Below, one piece after another: positions 51,312-60,256 of a stretch of 64,000 nt of DNA; the stretch's first letter is position 1; each line of letters starts with the position of its first letter. Source of the stretch: Algoriphagus sp. GTDB lineage: Bacteria > Bacteroidota > Bacteroidia > Cytophagales > Cyclobacteriaceae. The stretch covers positions 79,890 through 143,889 of the forward strand of contig NZ_JAMWZB010000010.1 of the NCBI RefSeq assembly GCF_024305035.1, in the 5' to 3' direction. The notes beneath the pieces are model-generated. The model saw nothing but the letters and a program-made list of their open reading frames with translations. It was not told the DNA's origin and made no database searches. The position numbers and the translations under genes were made by a program.

Positions 51312-52115
51312 TTAGGCTTGTTTAGTCGTTTGCAATGGAGAATAGGATTCTGGCAAGCTGCTGACCAGAATCTGATTGAGTTTAGGATGCTGGATGAGCT
51401 GAATGGGATAATCAAAGACCTCGCTGAGTAAGGATTCGGTATACACTTCCTTGACCGGGCCGATACCAGCGATGAGTCCGTCTTTAATCAAAGCCACCCG
51501 ATCTGCATAATGCGCGGCAAGATTCAGATCATGAATTATTAGGAGTACCCCAATATTCTGGTTTTTAAGCTGCTTGAGAATTTTTAGGACAATGTGCTGC
51601 TGGGCAATGTCCAGACTGGAAGTGGGCTCATCAAGCAAGAGGTATCGGGGAAAGGGCTTTTTCTCCCAAATCTGAATCAGTACTCGGGCCAGTTGGATAC
51701 GCTGCTTTTCTCCTCCTGAAAGCTGATGATAGGATTGATCCTTGAGGTGAAGCGTTTGCGTTAGCTGCATGACCTGGTCAAGCTGTTTGTCCCCGATTGT
51801 TTTTGTGTTTGCGGGCAATCCCAACTCCACAACTTCTTGAGCGGTAAAAGGAAAATTGACTGAGGAATGCTGGGGCATTACCGCTCTGATGGAGGCGAGT
51901 TGTTTGGTTTTAAGCTGTTTAACCGACGTACCGTTGTAATGTACGTTTCCACGCGTGCAGGAAGTCTCTCCGGTGAGTAGGTTGAAAAGAGTTGATTTCC
52001 CAGCGCCATTCGGGCCCAAAACAGCGAGAATCTCTCCGGGTTTTACTTCCAGACTGGCCTGCTTTACAATGGGACGCTGTCGTATGCAAAAGTGGATATC
52101 GCTTGCCTGTAACAT
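51312..52115 (-). CDS. hmuV: Haem ABC transporter ATP-binding protein
   Basis: 267 residues with Walker A LGPNGAGKSTLFN, signature LSGGEKQRIQLARVLIQ, Walker B YLLLDEPTSSLD and the switch His in LLIIHDLN. FecE/HmuV class. It powers transport of haem, or another iron chelate, through the inner-membrane permease encoded before it; the start overlaps the permease stop by one base (TAATG). The ATG is at 52115. Confidence 0.95.
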   Translation of the reverse strand: MLQASDIHFCIRQRPIVKQASLEVKPGEILAVLGPNGAGKSTLFNLLTGETSCTRGNVHYNGTSVKQLKTKQLASIRAVMPQHSSVNFPFTAQEVVELGLPANTKTIGDKQLDQVMQLTQTLHLKDQSYHQLSGGEKQRIQLARVLIQIWEKKPFPRYLLLDEPTSSLDIAQQHIVLKILKQLKNQNIGVLLIIHDLNLAAHYADRVALIKDGLIAGIGPVKEVYTESLLSEVFDYPIQLIQHPKLNQILVSSLPESYSPLQTTKQA

Positions 52116-53176
52116 TATTTTTTGGAGAGATTAAGTTTGAAAATGAGCCAAATAAAGAAGGGAGCACCGATCAAAGCGGTAACTACCCCGATGGGAAGTT
52201 CAGCGGGAGAAACTGTCGTTCTGGCAATTAAATCGGCAACATTGAGTAAGGTGGCTCCAAGGATAAAAGAGGCCGGCAGAACCAAACGGTGATTGGCTCC
52301 GAAGCCAATCCGAATCAAGTGTGGGACGATTAAGCCGATAAATCCAATCATTCCCGCAATCGAAACTCCAACACCCACAATTAGAGCTGAGAAAATCAAC
52401 AAACGGAGTTTGACTTTTTGAACTTCAATTCCCATATGGAAGGCTTCACGCTCTCCAAGGGAAAGCGCATTGAGGTTTTTGTATTCGGTCAAAAGCAGAA
52501 GGGAAGGTAATCCGATCAACAGGAGGGCAAGTGGAAATTTACTCCAAGTAGCCGCTCCCAGATCACCTAAACTCCAAAATGTAAAGCTCCGCAGTGCAGT
52601 ATCGTCAGCGAAAAATAAGGTCAAGCCAATCAATGCACCCGCTAAGGCATTGATGGCAACTCCGGCAAGGATTAAGGTGGCCGTATCGGTTTTACCTTGA
52701 CTTCTAGAAAGTTGGTACACTGCCAGAACATGAATCAATCCGCCGGAAAAAGCAGCAAAGGGTAATCCCAGTTTTTCGAGTATTGGAAATCCACCGATCC
52801 AACCTGAGAGGAAAACAAGGAAAATGACGGCAAACAATGCACTGCCACTACTTACTCCAATTAGCCCAGGCTCTACCAAAGGATTACGAAACATACCCTG
52901 TAGGGCCGCACCGGCAATCCCCAATCCACCTCCAATAAGAATGGAGAGGAATATTCGGGGAAGGCGGATTTGCAATAAAACATTCTTAGCCGCTTCATTG
53001 ATTGGTTGGCTGCCCAGTCCCACCTGGTCCAATAAAATGGCTCCTACTTGGGAAAGAGAAATCACATAGGCTCCTTTGGCCAGCGACAGCATTGCCACCA
53101 CGAGCAATCCAACGCCCAAGCCCATCAGGACGAGCGTTTGAAGGTAATTTCTCGATAAAGTGGCTCCTGTAATCAT
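52115..53176 (-). CDS. hmuU: Haem ABC transporter permease
   Basis: 353 residues, FecCD/BtuC-type with about ten helices. Recognisable segments are LPRIFLSILIGGGLGIAGAA and the cytoplasmic LGEREAFHMGIEVQKVKL, with a hallmark IGFIGLIVPHLIRIG near 285. It forms the dimeric channel for haem with HmuV. Overlaps both neighbours by one base. Confidence 0.95.
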   Translation of the reverse strand: MITGATLSRNYLQTLVLMGLGVGLLVVAMLSLAKGAYVISLSQVGAILLDQVGLGSQPINEAAKNVLLQIRLPRIFLSILIGGGLGIAGAALQGMFRNPLVEPGLIGVSSGSALFAVIFLVFLSGWIGGFPILEKLGLPFAAFSGGLIHVLAVYQLSRSQGKTDTATLILAGVAINALAGALIGLTLFFADDTALRSFTFWSLGDLGAATWSKFPLALLLIGLPSLLLLTEYKNLNALSLGEREAFHMGIEVQKVKLRLLIFSALIVGVGVSIAGMIGFIGLIVPHLIRIGFGANHRLVLPASFILGATLLNVADLIARTTVSPAELPIGVVTALIGAPFFIWLIFKLNLSKK

Positions 53177-54042
53177 TAGTTTTTATTTTCTCGGATTGAT
53201 TTTGCCAATTGCAAAGCTGCCTGACCTACTCTGGGTCCAAATCCAGAGAGCAGAAGCCCATCCATCGCAATGATGTTGCCTTGCTGAAATGCCTTGGTTT
53301 CCCGCATTCCCGGGATAGTGCCTAATCCTTGTTTTCCCCCCAAGCTTTCCAAGCCCGATTCAAAGAGTACCAGGTGAGTTGGATTCATCGTAATCAAAGC
53401 CTCGGGAGTGAGCGGAACAAAGTCTTCAAAATCTGCGGCTACTGAATTCACTCCTGCCAATTCGAAGAGGTGGGAGGCAAAACTTCCTTTTCCGGCCAGA
53501 AAAAGTGACTCTGGGCCTCTTGCCATCACAAATGCGGTGGTACCTTCGGGTTGACTTGTTTTGCTTTTGAATTCCTCCAATGCCACTAAATCAGACTCGA
53601 TCTGTGAAATGAGTTGATCCCCTTTTTCCTGTAAGTTGAACTGCTCGGCAAGTTGCTGGACCAGAGCCATAGTTTCATCAGGGGATTCGGGTTGCTTAAA
53701 TTCATAATAGTTAATTGAAGTATTTTTGAGCTGGCCCACCACCTCAGGGTTGAGGTAGCCTTCCTCAGCTAAAACTAAAGATGGGTTCAATGATAGTATC
53801 CCTTCTGCCTTAATTTGATTTCGGTACCCAATGCTGGGTAATTGTTGAAGTTCCTTAGGAAAGGTGGAAGTCCGGTCAGTGGCGATGATTTGATCCTGTA
53901 GACCCAATGCAGCCACGATTTCACTAATAGTGCCCCCAGCAGTGATAATTCGCTGTTCTTGATTTTCCGCTTTTTTTTCCTGCGGGGAACTGCCACATGC
54001 AGCTGTTAAAATTAGGGCGAAAAGAAAACCGAGTCGTTTCAT
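53176..54042 (-). CDS. hmuT: Haem-binding periplasmic lipoprotein of the ABC importer
   Basis: 288 residues. Lipobox ILTAACGSS at about residue 16, then a type III helical-backbone binding protein (RIITAGGTISEIVAALGLQD, LPSIGYRNQIKAEGILSLNP). It carries haem, or an iron chelate, to the permease HmuU. First gene of the operon; promoter and operator-like site at 54071-54101. The ATG lies 28 bases after the -7 element. Confidence 0.9.
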   Translation of the reverse strand: MKRLGFLFALILTAACGSSPQEKKAENQEQRIITAGGTISEIVAALGLQDQIIATDRTSTFPKELQQLPSIGYRNQIKAEGILSLNPSLVLAEEGYLNPEVVGQLKNTSINYYEFKQPESPDETMALVQQLAEQFNLQEKGDQLISQIESDLVALEEFKSKTSQPEGTTAFVMARGPESLFLAGKGSFASHLFELAGVNSVAADFEDFVPLTPEALITMNPTHLVLFESGLESLGGKQGLGTIPGMRETKAFQQGNIIAMDGLLLSGFGPRVGQAALQLAKSIRENKN

Positions 54043-54070
54043 TTATTAAGATTGAATATAAATAATGATG

Positions 54071-54101
54071 CAAATCTATAGTTAATTAGATTCAATCCAA
54101 A
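54071..54101 (-). promoter_or_regulatory. Promoter of the haem operon with overlapping operator-like site
   Basis: Reverse strand TTTG, a 19-base spacer and TAGATTTG, an exact -7. The -33 TTTG begins TTTGGATTGAATCT (54088-54101), a relative (11 of 14) of the iron operator arm at 26307 and 50199. A repressor bound there should close the promoter when iron is plentiful. Confidence 0.6.
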
Positions 54102-54291
54102 TAAAAATTAATCAAATTTTCTGATAGTGTTGATTAGGGAAGTTGATCTTTTCGACTTTGAAAGGGAAGAATGGGAGCTAGCGAAAAACAGGATGTATCG
54201 GGAAAAATTGGAAGGAAATTGGTTTGGCGCTTAGAAATTGATAGTCAGAAGGGGAATGAATAGAAATCGGGCTTTAATTTTCCAAATATCC

Positions 54292-55870
<1,579 letters not shown>

Positions 55871-55929
55871 TCAGCGAAGCTTAAATCTTAAGGCTGCTTG
55901 ATATGGATTAAGTAGCCGATTAAAATCAA

Positions 55930-56181
55930 ATGAGCATGCAATTAGAAATCGTCACACCAGACAAGAAGGTATTTGAAGGCGAAGTTTCGGAGGCTAGTTT
56001 TCCCGGAGCGAATGGTGCCTTTCAGGTTCTTACCAATCACGCTCCTATTGTTTCGGCTTTGGCAAAGGGAACCGTTTCCTTTACCACTCCGGAAGGAAAG
56101 CAATCCATGATCGTGGATGGCGGAGTAGTGGAAGTGAAAAATAATGTTATCGTAGTTTTGGCAGAAAAGGTGGTCGGCTAA
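55930..56181 (+). CDS. atpC: F1 ATP synthase epsilon subunit
   Basis: 83 residues, the N-terminal beta-sandwich only (MQLEIVTPDKKVFEGEVSEA; TNHAPIVSALAKG). The C-terminal helical part that inhibits ATP hydrolysis is absent, a short form also seen in other Bacteroidota. Follows atpD by 59 bases; cytoplasmic face of F1. Confidence 0.95.
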   Translation: MSMQLEIVTPDKKVFEGEVSEASFPGANGAFQVLTNHAPIVSALAKGTVSFTTPEGKQSMIVDGGVVEVKNNVIVVLAEKVVG

Positions 56182-56204
56182 AGCTGATAAATAGAAAATA
56201 AAAC

Positions 56205-56235
56205 AAAAGTCCAACTCGTTCGGGTTGGACTTTTT
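56205..56235 (+). terminator. Terminator of atpD-atpC
   Basis: AAAAGTCCAAC / GTTGGACTTTT with a 8-base loop, T-run, 24 bases after the atpC stop. Confidence 0.92.
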
Positions 56236-56290
56236 GTGTTTTTGAGGATCCCTTTTTCAAAGTAAAGACTTTGGAAAAGGTTAATATGGC

Positions 56291-57412
56291 TTAATCCTCT
56301 ACCGGTCTAAGCACTGCGCGTTTGATGTATTTATCATCGTATTTCATCATGCTGCCTTCATAAAAATAAAAGGTGTCTTTGACTACGCCTGCAAGCATTC
56401 CAATGTCAAGGATGCTTTTCGGATTTTGGGTTTCATGCCATTTTTATTCTTTTTTATTGTAAATCATCATGTGGGTAAATCGTGTCTTTTCGATTCCGCC
56501 TTCTCCAATTTTCATCCAAGTCCCAATGTAAACTGATTTTTCATCTTCGTGTCTAGAATTAAAATAATGGTTGTCAGGAGTCTTAATACTTCCCTTTTCT
56601 CCGGCCATAATGCTATTGAAATTAATGATTCGATCGGCAGCTCTCAGTTGGTAATCAAAAATTCGACTTGGGGGAAGATCAATTTGTTCGATCTGTTCAC
56701 CATTTTCTGAGTACCTGAACAGTTTTTTGTTATGAGGAAAAGAAAGCAGGATAGTTTGGTTATTGTCACTCCTTTTTAAGTAGTTAGTCGGACTCAACGA
56801 GCCTTCCATGGTTTTATATTCCTCTGGATATTCCATTATAGATTTTTGAACTTTTCCATTATTGTCAAAGAAATAAAGGAGATCACCCGAATTGCGATAA
56901 AAATCAGGTAGATAGGCGTCATGTTTTTGTCGTCTAGTTCTACCAGAAAGCCATTTTCAGTTTTTTTTAAACTCTACCCCAATTGTTCGGATGATTTTGT
57001 CCTCTGGAAGATTGAGTCTAATCTTCTCGATAAACTCTTGGCTGGCCACATTGAATTTCAGCACAGATTGGCTTCTTTTGTCTATAATGTGGACCATAGG
57101 GTATCCTGAGACATCAAAGGATGATGGCATGAAAGCACCTATGGGAAAATCTCCTGATGCGAGGTTTCCTACTTGTTCCCCATTTGTTCGGTTAATTCCT
57201 ACAGCGGGAGTTCTATTTGAGGAGACGGCCAACAAACTATCCCCGATTAATTCTACCTTGGCGGGTACATTCATAAAAAAATCCTTTTCCTTGACTCGAG
57301 TGGAGTCAAGCATTTCAAGGTTTAGTAAAGTAGGAAGACCATTCCTTTTCGCAGAGGATTGACAAGACCAAAAAGCGAAAAAGAATGCTCCGAATAGACA
57401 GTACTGTTTCAT
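56291..57412 (-). pseudogene. Broken six-bladed beta-propeller (BF3164-like) lipoprotein gene
   Basis: A 374-codon frame with a lipoprotein start (AFFFAFWSCQSSAKR) is cut by two in-frame stops. The first TGA at about 56955 follows a run of eight A. Removing one A there and adding one A to the AAAAA run near 56920 restores a good protein (KKTENGFLVELDD, then KKHDAYLPDFYRNSG). The second is TAA at 56444-56446, and the frame runs on after it (KWHETQNPKS, YFYEGSMMKYD) to a final stop at 56291. Pieces 56957-57412 and 56444-56836 are the surviving halves. Lipoproteins of this kind in Bacteroidota have unknown function. Homopolymer position fits either decay or sequencing error. Confidence 0.7.
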
Positions 57413-57594
57413 TTTGGTCAGTCCTTTGGCTCAGTCGGCCTTGTTTGGAATTCTCCTTTTGCCCAAAAGGCGAGTCTTGTATGATTCGCAACAAAAAATC
57501 CCCTTAGTTTTTTGATTGAAATTAGTTAAAATTTTGACTAATACCGGTATTCCTTTTCTCTTTATTAGGGTAGGGATCTAGCTGTTTTATTTCA

Positions 57595-58260
57595 TTAAAG
57601 TTCGCCCTGAATGGCTTCTTCAAGTTCTTCTTCTTGGTACCAGGATTGTTTAGCGGCTACTTTCCCCTCTTTATTGATTAATATTGCCATGTTAGGAGCT
57701 TCTCCGGCTTTTTGCCAGAACTCGTTTTTGGGACCATCAATTAATACGGGAGTGGTTAATTTATCTCGATTGATCCATTTTTTTGCAAGGTCTTGGCGCT
57801 GAGAAACTGTTTTTGGTTGTTTGGCGCTAATTCCATTTGCGATATTATCCGCTGCCAACCACGGCTCTGGTTCAGCGGAATAGGGACTGGGGGTATCGCT
57901 GGGATGTGCCTCTAAAGTATGGATAAGATAGATGTCTATCTCTCCTTTGTATTTCTCAAAAATGCGTTGAATTGAAGGAACCTGGCTTCGTGTTATGTCG
58001 CATGTATAGCTGCCATTGATGAGTAAGAGCGGCTTTTGGCGAGGTCCTGAATCAAATCGTTTTTGCTCTCCATCTACGGTACTGAGTTTTAAACTGGGCA
58101 GATTATCTCCTTTTTGTAATCCCAAGGTGTCAAAATCCATTTGGTTCATCACGCCTTGAGAAACTTGAAACTCAATAGGTTTTTCGGATCTGTCTTGGCA
58201 GGAATAAGACAAAACTATAAAAAATATAATTAAACTTGAAATAATTATAGAATCCTTCAT
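57595..58260 (-). CDS. Deiodinase-like thioredoxin-fold lipoprotein
   Basis: 221 residues from the ATG at 58260. Lipobox FIVLSYSCQD at about residue 22. The thioredoxin-like domain has NGSYTCDITRSQVPSIQRI, where vertebrate deiodinases have SCTU (selenocysteine), and IYLIHTLEAHPSDTPSP, matching their conserved EAHPSD motif. This makes it a Cys-containing member of the iodothyronine deiodinase superfamily. It may be a periplasmic reductase of thiols or halogenated compounds, but activity is not shown. Single gene, divergent from rpsU. Confidence 0.75.
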   Translation of the reverse strand: MKDSIIISSLIIFFIVLSYSCQDRSEKPIEFQVSQGVMNQMDFDTLGLQKGDNLPSLKLSTVDGEQKRFDSGPRQKPLLLINGSYTCDITRSQVPSIQRIFEKYKGEIDIYLIHTLEAHPSDTPSPYSAEPEPWLAADNIANGISAKQPKTVSQRQDLAKKWINRDKLTTPVLIDGPKNEFWQKAGEAPNMAILINKEGKVAAKQSWYQEEELEEAIQGEL

Positions 58261-58491
58261 CGTAATAGAAATAGATAAGTTGGTTATAGGTTGGGTGAAA
58301 TAATGGAAATTAGTTTTCAAATCAGTCTCCAAATCGAGTAAAAGGTTTTAATTGGTTGCAGTCGGAGGGAAAAGCGCTTTTGCGGACCAAATTCAAGGAT
58401 GATAGCCGATTAAATTTCGTCCGCTGCTGTAAAAAAGTGGCTTTTTGCGATTGTGATTTCGGACTGTGGGTAAAATATCAGAATTAATTTA

Positions 58492-58499
58492 TACCTTTG
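58492..58499 (+). promoter_or_regulatory. -7 element of rpsU
   Basis: TACCTTTG, an exact TAnnTTTG match, 24 bases before the rpsU ATG. A weak CTGTGG lies 22 bases further up. Confidence 0.5.
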
Positions 58500-58523
58500 C
58501 CCCACGAAAGGGGGTGTATATAC

Positions 58524-58718
58524 ATGATCATAGTAAACGTAAAAGAAAACGAATCCATCGAAAAAGCGCTAAAGCGTTTCAAAAAGAAGTTTGATAAAAC
58601 CGGTGCGGTTCGGGAACTCAGAGCCCGTCAGGCTTTCACCAAACCTTCCGTTAAAAGAAGAGATCAGGTAATCAAAGCGGCTTACAAGCAAAAACTTCAG
58701 ACTGAAGAAGCGAAGTAA
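58524..58718 (+). CDS. rpsU: Ribosomal protein bS21
   Basis: 64 residues, MIIVNVKENESIEKALKR then RFKKKFDKTGAVRELRARQA, a short basic C-terminus. Typical bS21, which helps the 30S subunit start translation. The ATG at 58524 is right: an upstream TTG overlaps the promoter. It has its own promoter and terminator. Confidence 0.98.
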   Translation: MIIVNVKENESIEKALKRFKKKFDKTGAVRELRARQAFTKPSVKRRDQVIKAAYKQKLQTEEAK

Positions 58719-58742
58719 TCCGGTTAGGATAAAAAATAGTGG

Positions 58743-58772
58743 CAGCTACTCCAAAGGGTAGCTGTTTTTTTT
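58743..58772 (+). terminator. Terminator of rpsU
   Basis: CAGCTAC / GTAGCTG stem, eight-T run, 24 bases after the stop. Confidence 0.92.
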
Positions 58773-59011
58773 GTTTAGGAGGATTAAAACTACGTTTAGC
58801 TCTATTTCATTTTTTAGTTTCCTTACTTTTTTAGAAACAACTCAAATTGGTCAGTTGTTTTTGCTTTACCGGTCAAATGGAATCGTTCAGGTACTATTTA
58901 TCCCAAGGTGTATTGTATATTAGTTATGCTCGATTTCATCTATTCTTGTGACTTTTGTCATCAAAATACTTGGAATTTTTGATGTATCTTCAATTCACAA
59001 ACCAAGACAAA

Positions 59012-59896
59012 ATGATCTCCTCATTTCTTAGCTATTTACAATTTGAAAAGCGCAGCAGTCCACATACCGTGGAGGCATATGAACGGGATCTGAAGCAGTT
59101 TAATGAGTTTTTGGAACTTTCCTTTGAGATGACTCAACCCGAACATGCTGGGCATGCTGAGATTCGGGCTTGGATTATTGACCTAGTCGAACTGGGGTTG
59201 AGTTCTACTTCAGTGAATCGAAAACTGGCCACCTTGCGCTCATATTATAAATTTCTGTTGCGCAATGATTTAGTCAAATCCGACCCAACTTATAAGTTAA
59301 AATCCCTTAAAAACCCGAAGAAACTCCCCGAATTTGTACAGGAAAGCACCATTCAAGACGTTTTAAGGGAAGAGGTTTACGAAGCGGGCTTTGAAGGTCA
59401 GCGGGATCGGATGGTTATCGAGTTTTTGTATCTGACCGGGGTACGATTATCCGAGTTGATTGGACTCAAATGGATGGATCTTGATCTGTCCCAAGCTCAA
59501 GTCAAAGTCTTCGGAAAACGCAAAAAAGAACGAATAATTCCGCTTTCCAAAGGGCTCCTACAGAATATTGTTTCTTATCAAAAAGTATATGAGGAAAGGT
59601 TTTCAAATGCCCCGCAAAGTTCCTATTTTATTGTCAACAATAGGGGAAAGAAAAGCTATCCCATGATGATTTATCGAACAGTGAGAACGTATTTGGATCG
59701 ATTTGCCCAAACTAGTAAGCGAAGTCCTCACGTGCTCCGGCATACCTTTGCCACCCATCTGCTTAATAAGGGGGCAGATCTCAATGCGGTAAAAGACTTG
59801 CTTGGCCACGCCAATTTGGCGGCTACACAAGTTTACACGCATAATTCCATGGAAAAACTGAAGGCTGTGTTCGAACAGGCACATCCTAAAGCATAA
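59012..59896 (+). CDS. Tyrosine recombinase of the XerC/XerD type
   Basis: 294 residues from the ATG at 59012 (MISSFLSYLQFEKRSSPHTV; upstream starts at 58955 and 58982 would add odd residues). A core-binding SAM-like domain and a catalytic domain with Arg in LTGVRLSELIGL, Lys in VFGKRKKER, the HxxR in SPHVLRHTFATHLL, His in DLLGHANLA and the Tyr nucleophile in TQVYTHNSME. It resolves chromosome dimers; XerC versus XerD cannot be told here. Its neighbour hpf, 35 bases downstream, is probably in the same operon. No genomic-island marks surround it. Confidence 0.93.
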   Translation: MISSFLSYLQFEKRSSPHTVEAYERDLKQFNEFLELSFEMTQPEHAGHAEIRAWIIDLVELGLSSTSVNRKLATLRSYYKFLLRNDLVKSDPTYKLKSLKNPKKLPEFVQESTIQDVLREEVYEAGFEGQRDRMVIEFLYLTGVRLSELIGLKWMDLDLSQAQVKVFGKRKKERIIPLSKGLLQNIVSYQKVYEERFSNAPQSSYFIVNNRGKKSYPMMIYRTVRTYLDRFAQTSKRSPHVLRHTFATHLLNKGADLNAVKDLLGHANLAATQVYTHNSMEKLKAVFEQAHPKA

Positions 59897-59931
59897 TTAA
59901 TTGATTGTTCAACCACTAAATGCACAAGATT

Positions 59932-60237
59932 ATGAAACTGCAGATGCACTCAATCCATTTCGACGCTGATCAAAAGCTGATCGATTTCATCCAAAGAAAA
60001 GCCGATAAGCTGGACACTTATTACGATCAAATCATAGATGGGGAAGTTTTTATGCGATTGGATAAAAATGAAAAAAATGAGAACAAACTGATAGAGATCA
60101 AATTAAACGTCCCAGGAAAGCAGTTTTTTGCCAAGAATCAATCGGATTCTTTCGAGGCAGCAGCCGATGAAGCAATTGAAGGATTGAGAAGACAAATCAA
60201 GAAGTACAAAGAGAAAGTGGTTTTGGCCAAGCAATAA
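59932..60237 (+). CDS. hpf: Ribosome hibernation-promoting factor/RaiA-type protein
   Basis: 101 residues from the ATG at 59932 (MKLQMHSIHFDADQKLID; an ATG at 59920 is also possible). Short HPF with the beta-alpha-beta-beta-beta-alpha order; the ending RRQIKKYKEKVVLAKQ is basic, for binding the 30S decoding site. The long form's C-terminal dimerisation domain is absent. It inactivates ribosomes as 100S dimers or silent 70S in stationary phase. Confidence 0.92.
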   Translation: MKLQMHSIHFDADQKLIDFIQRKADKLDTYYDQIIDGEVFMRLDKNEKNENKLIEIKLNVPGKQFFAKNQSDSFEAAADEAIEGLRRQIKKYKEKVVLAKQ

Positions 60238-60256
60238 ACCCGGTCATTTAAACACC

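Noticed and set aside
51311..51415. Longer N-terminus for hmuS
   Set aside because: It would overlap the hmuV gene by about 100 bases and adds a sequence unlike HmuS; the ATG at 51310 directly after hmuV fits the family and the operon.
59012..59896. Tyrosine recombinase as integrase of a genomic island
   Set aside because: No tRNA, attachment repeats or phage genes around it; length, motifs and the hpf neighbour fit a housekeeping XerC/XerD.
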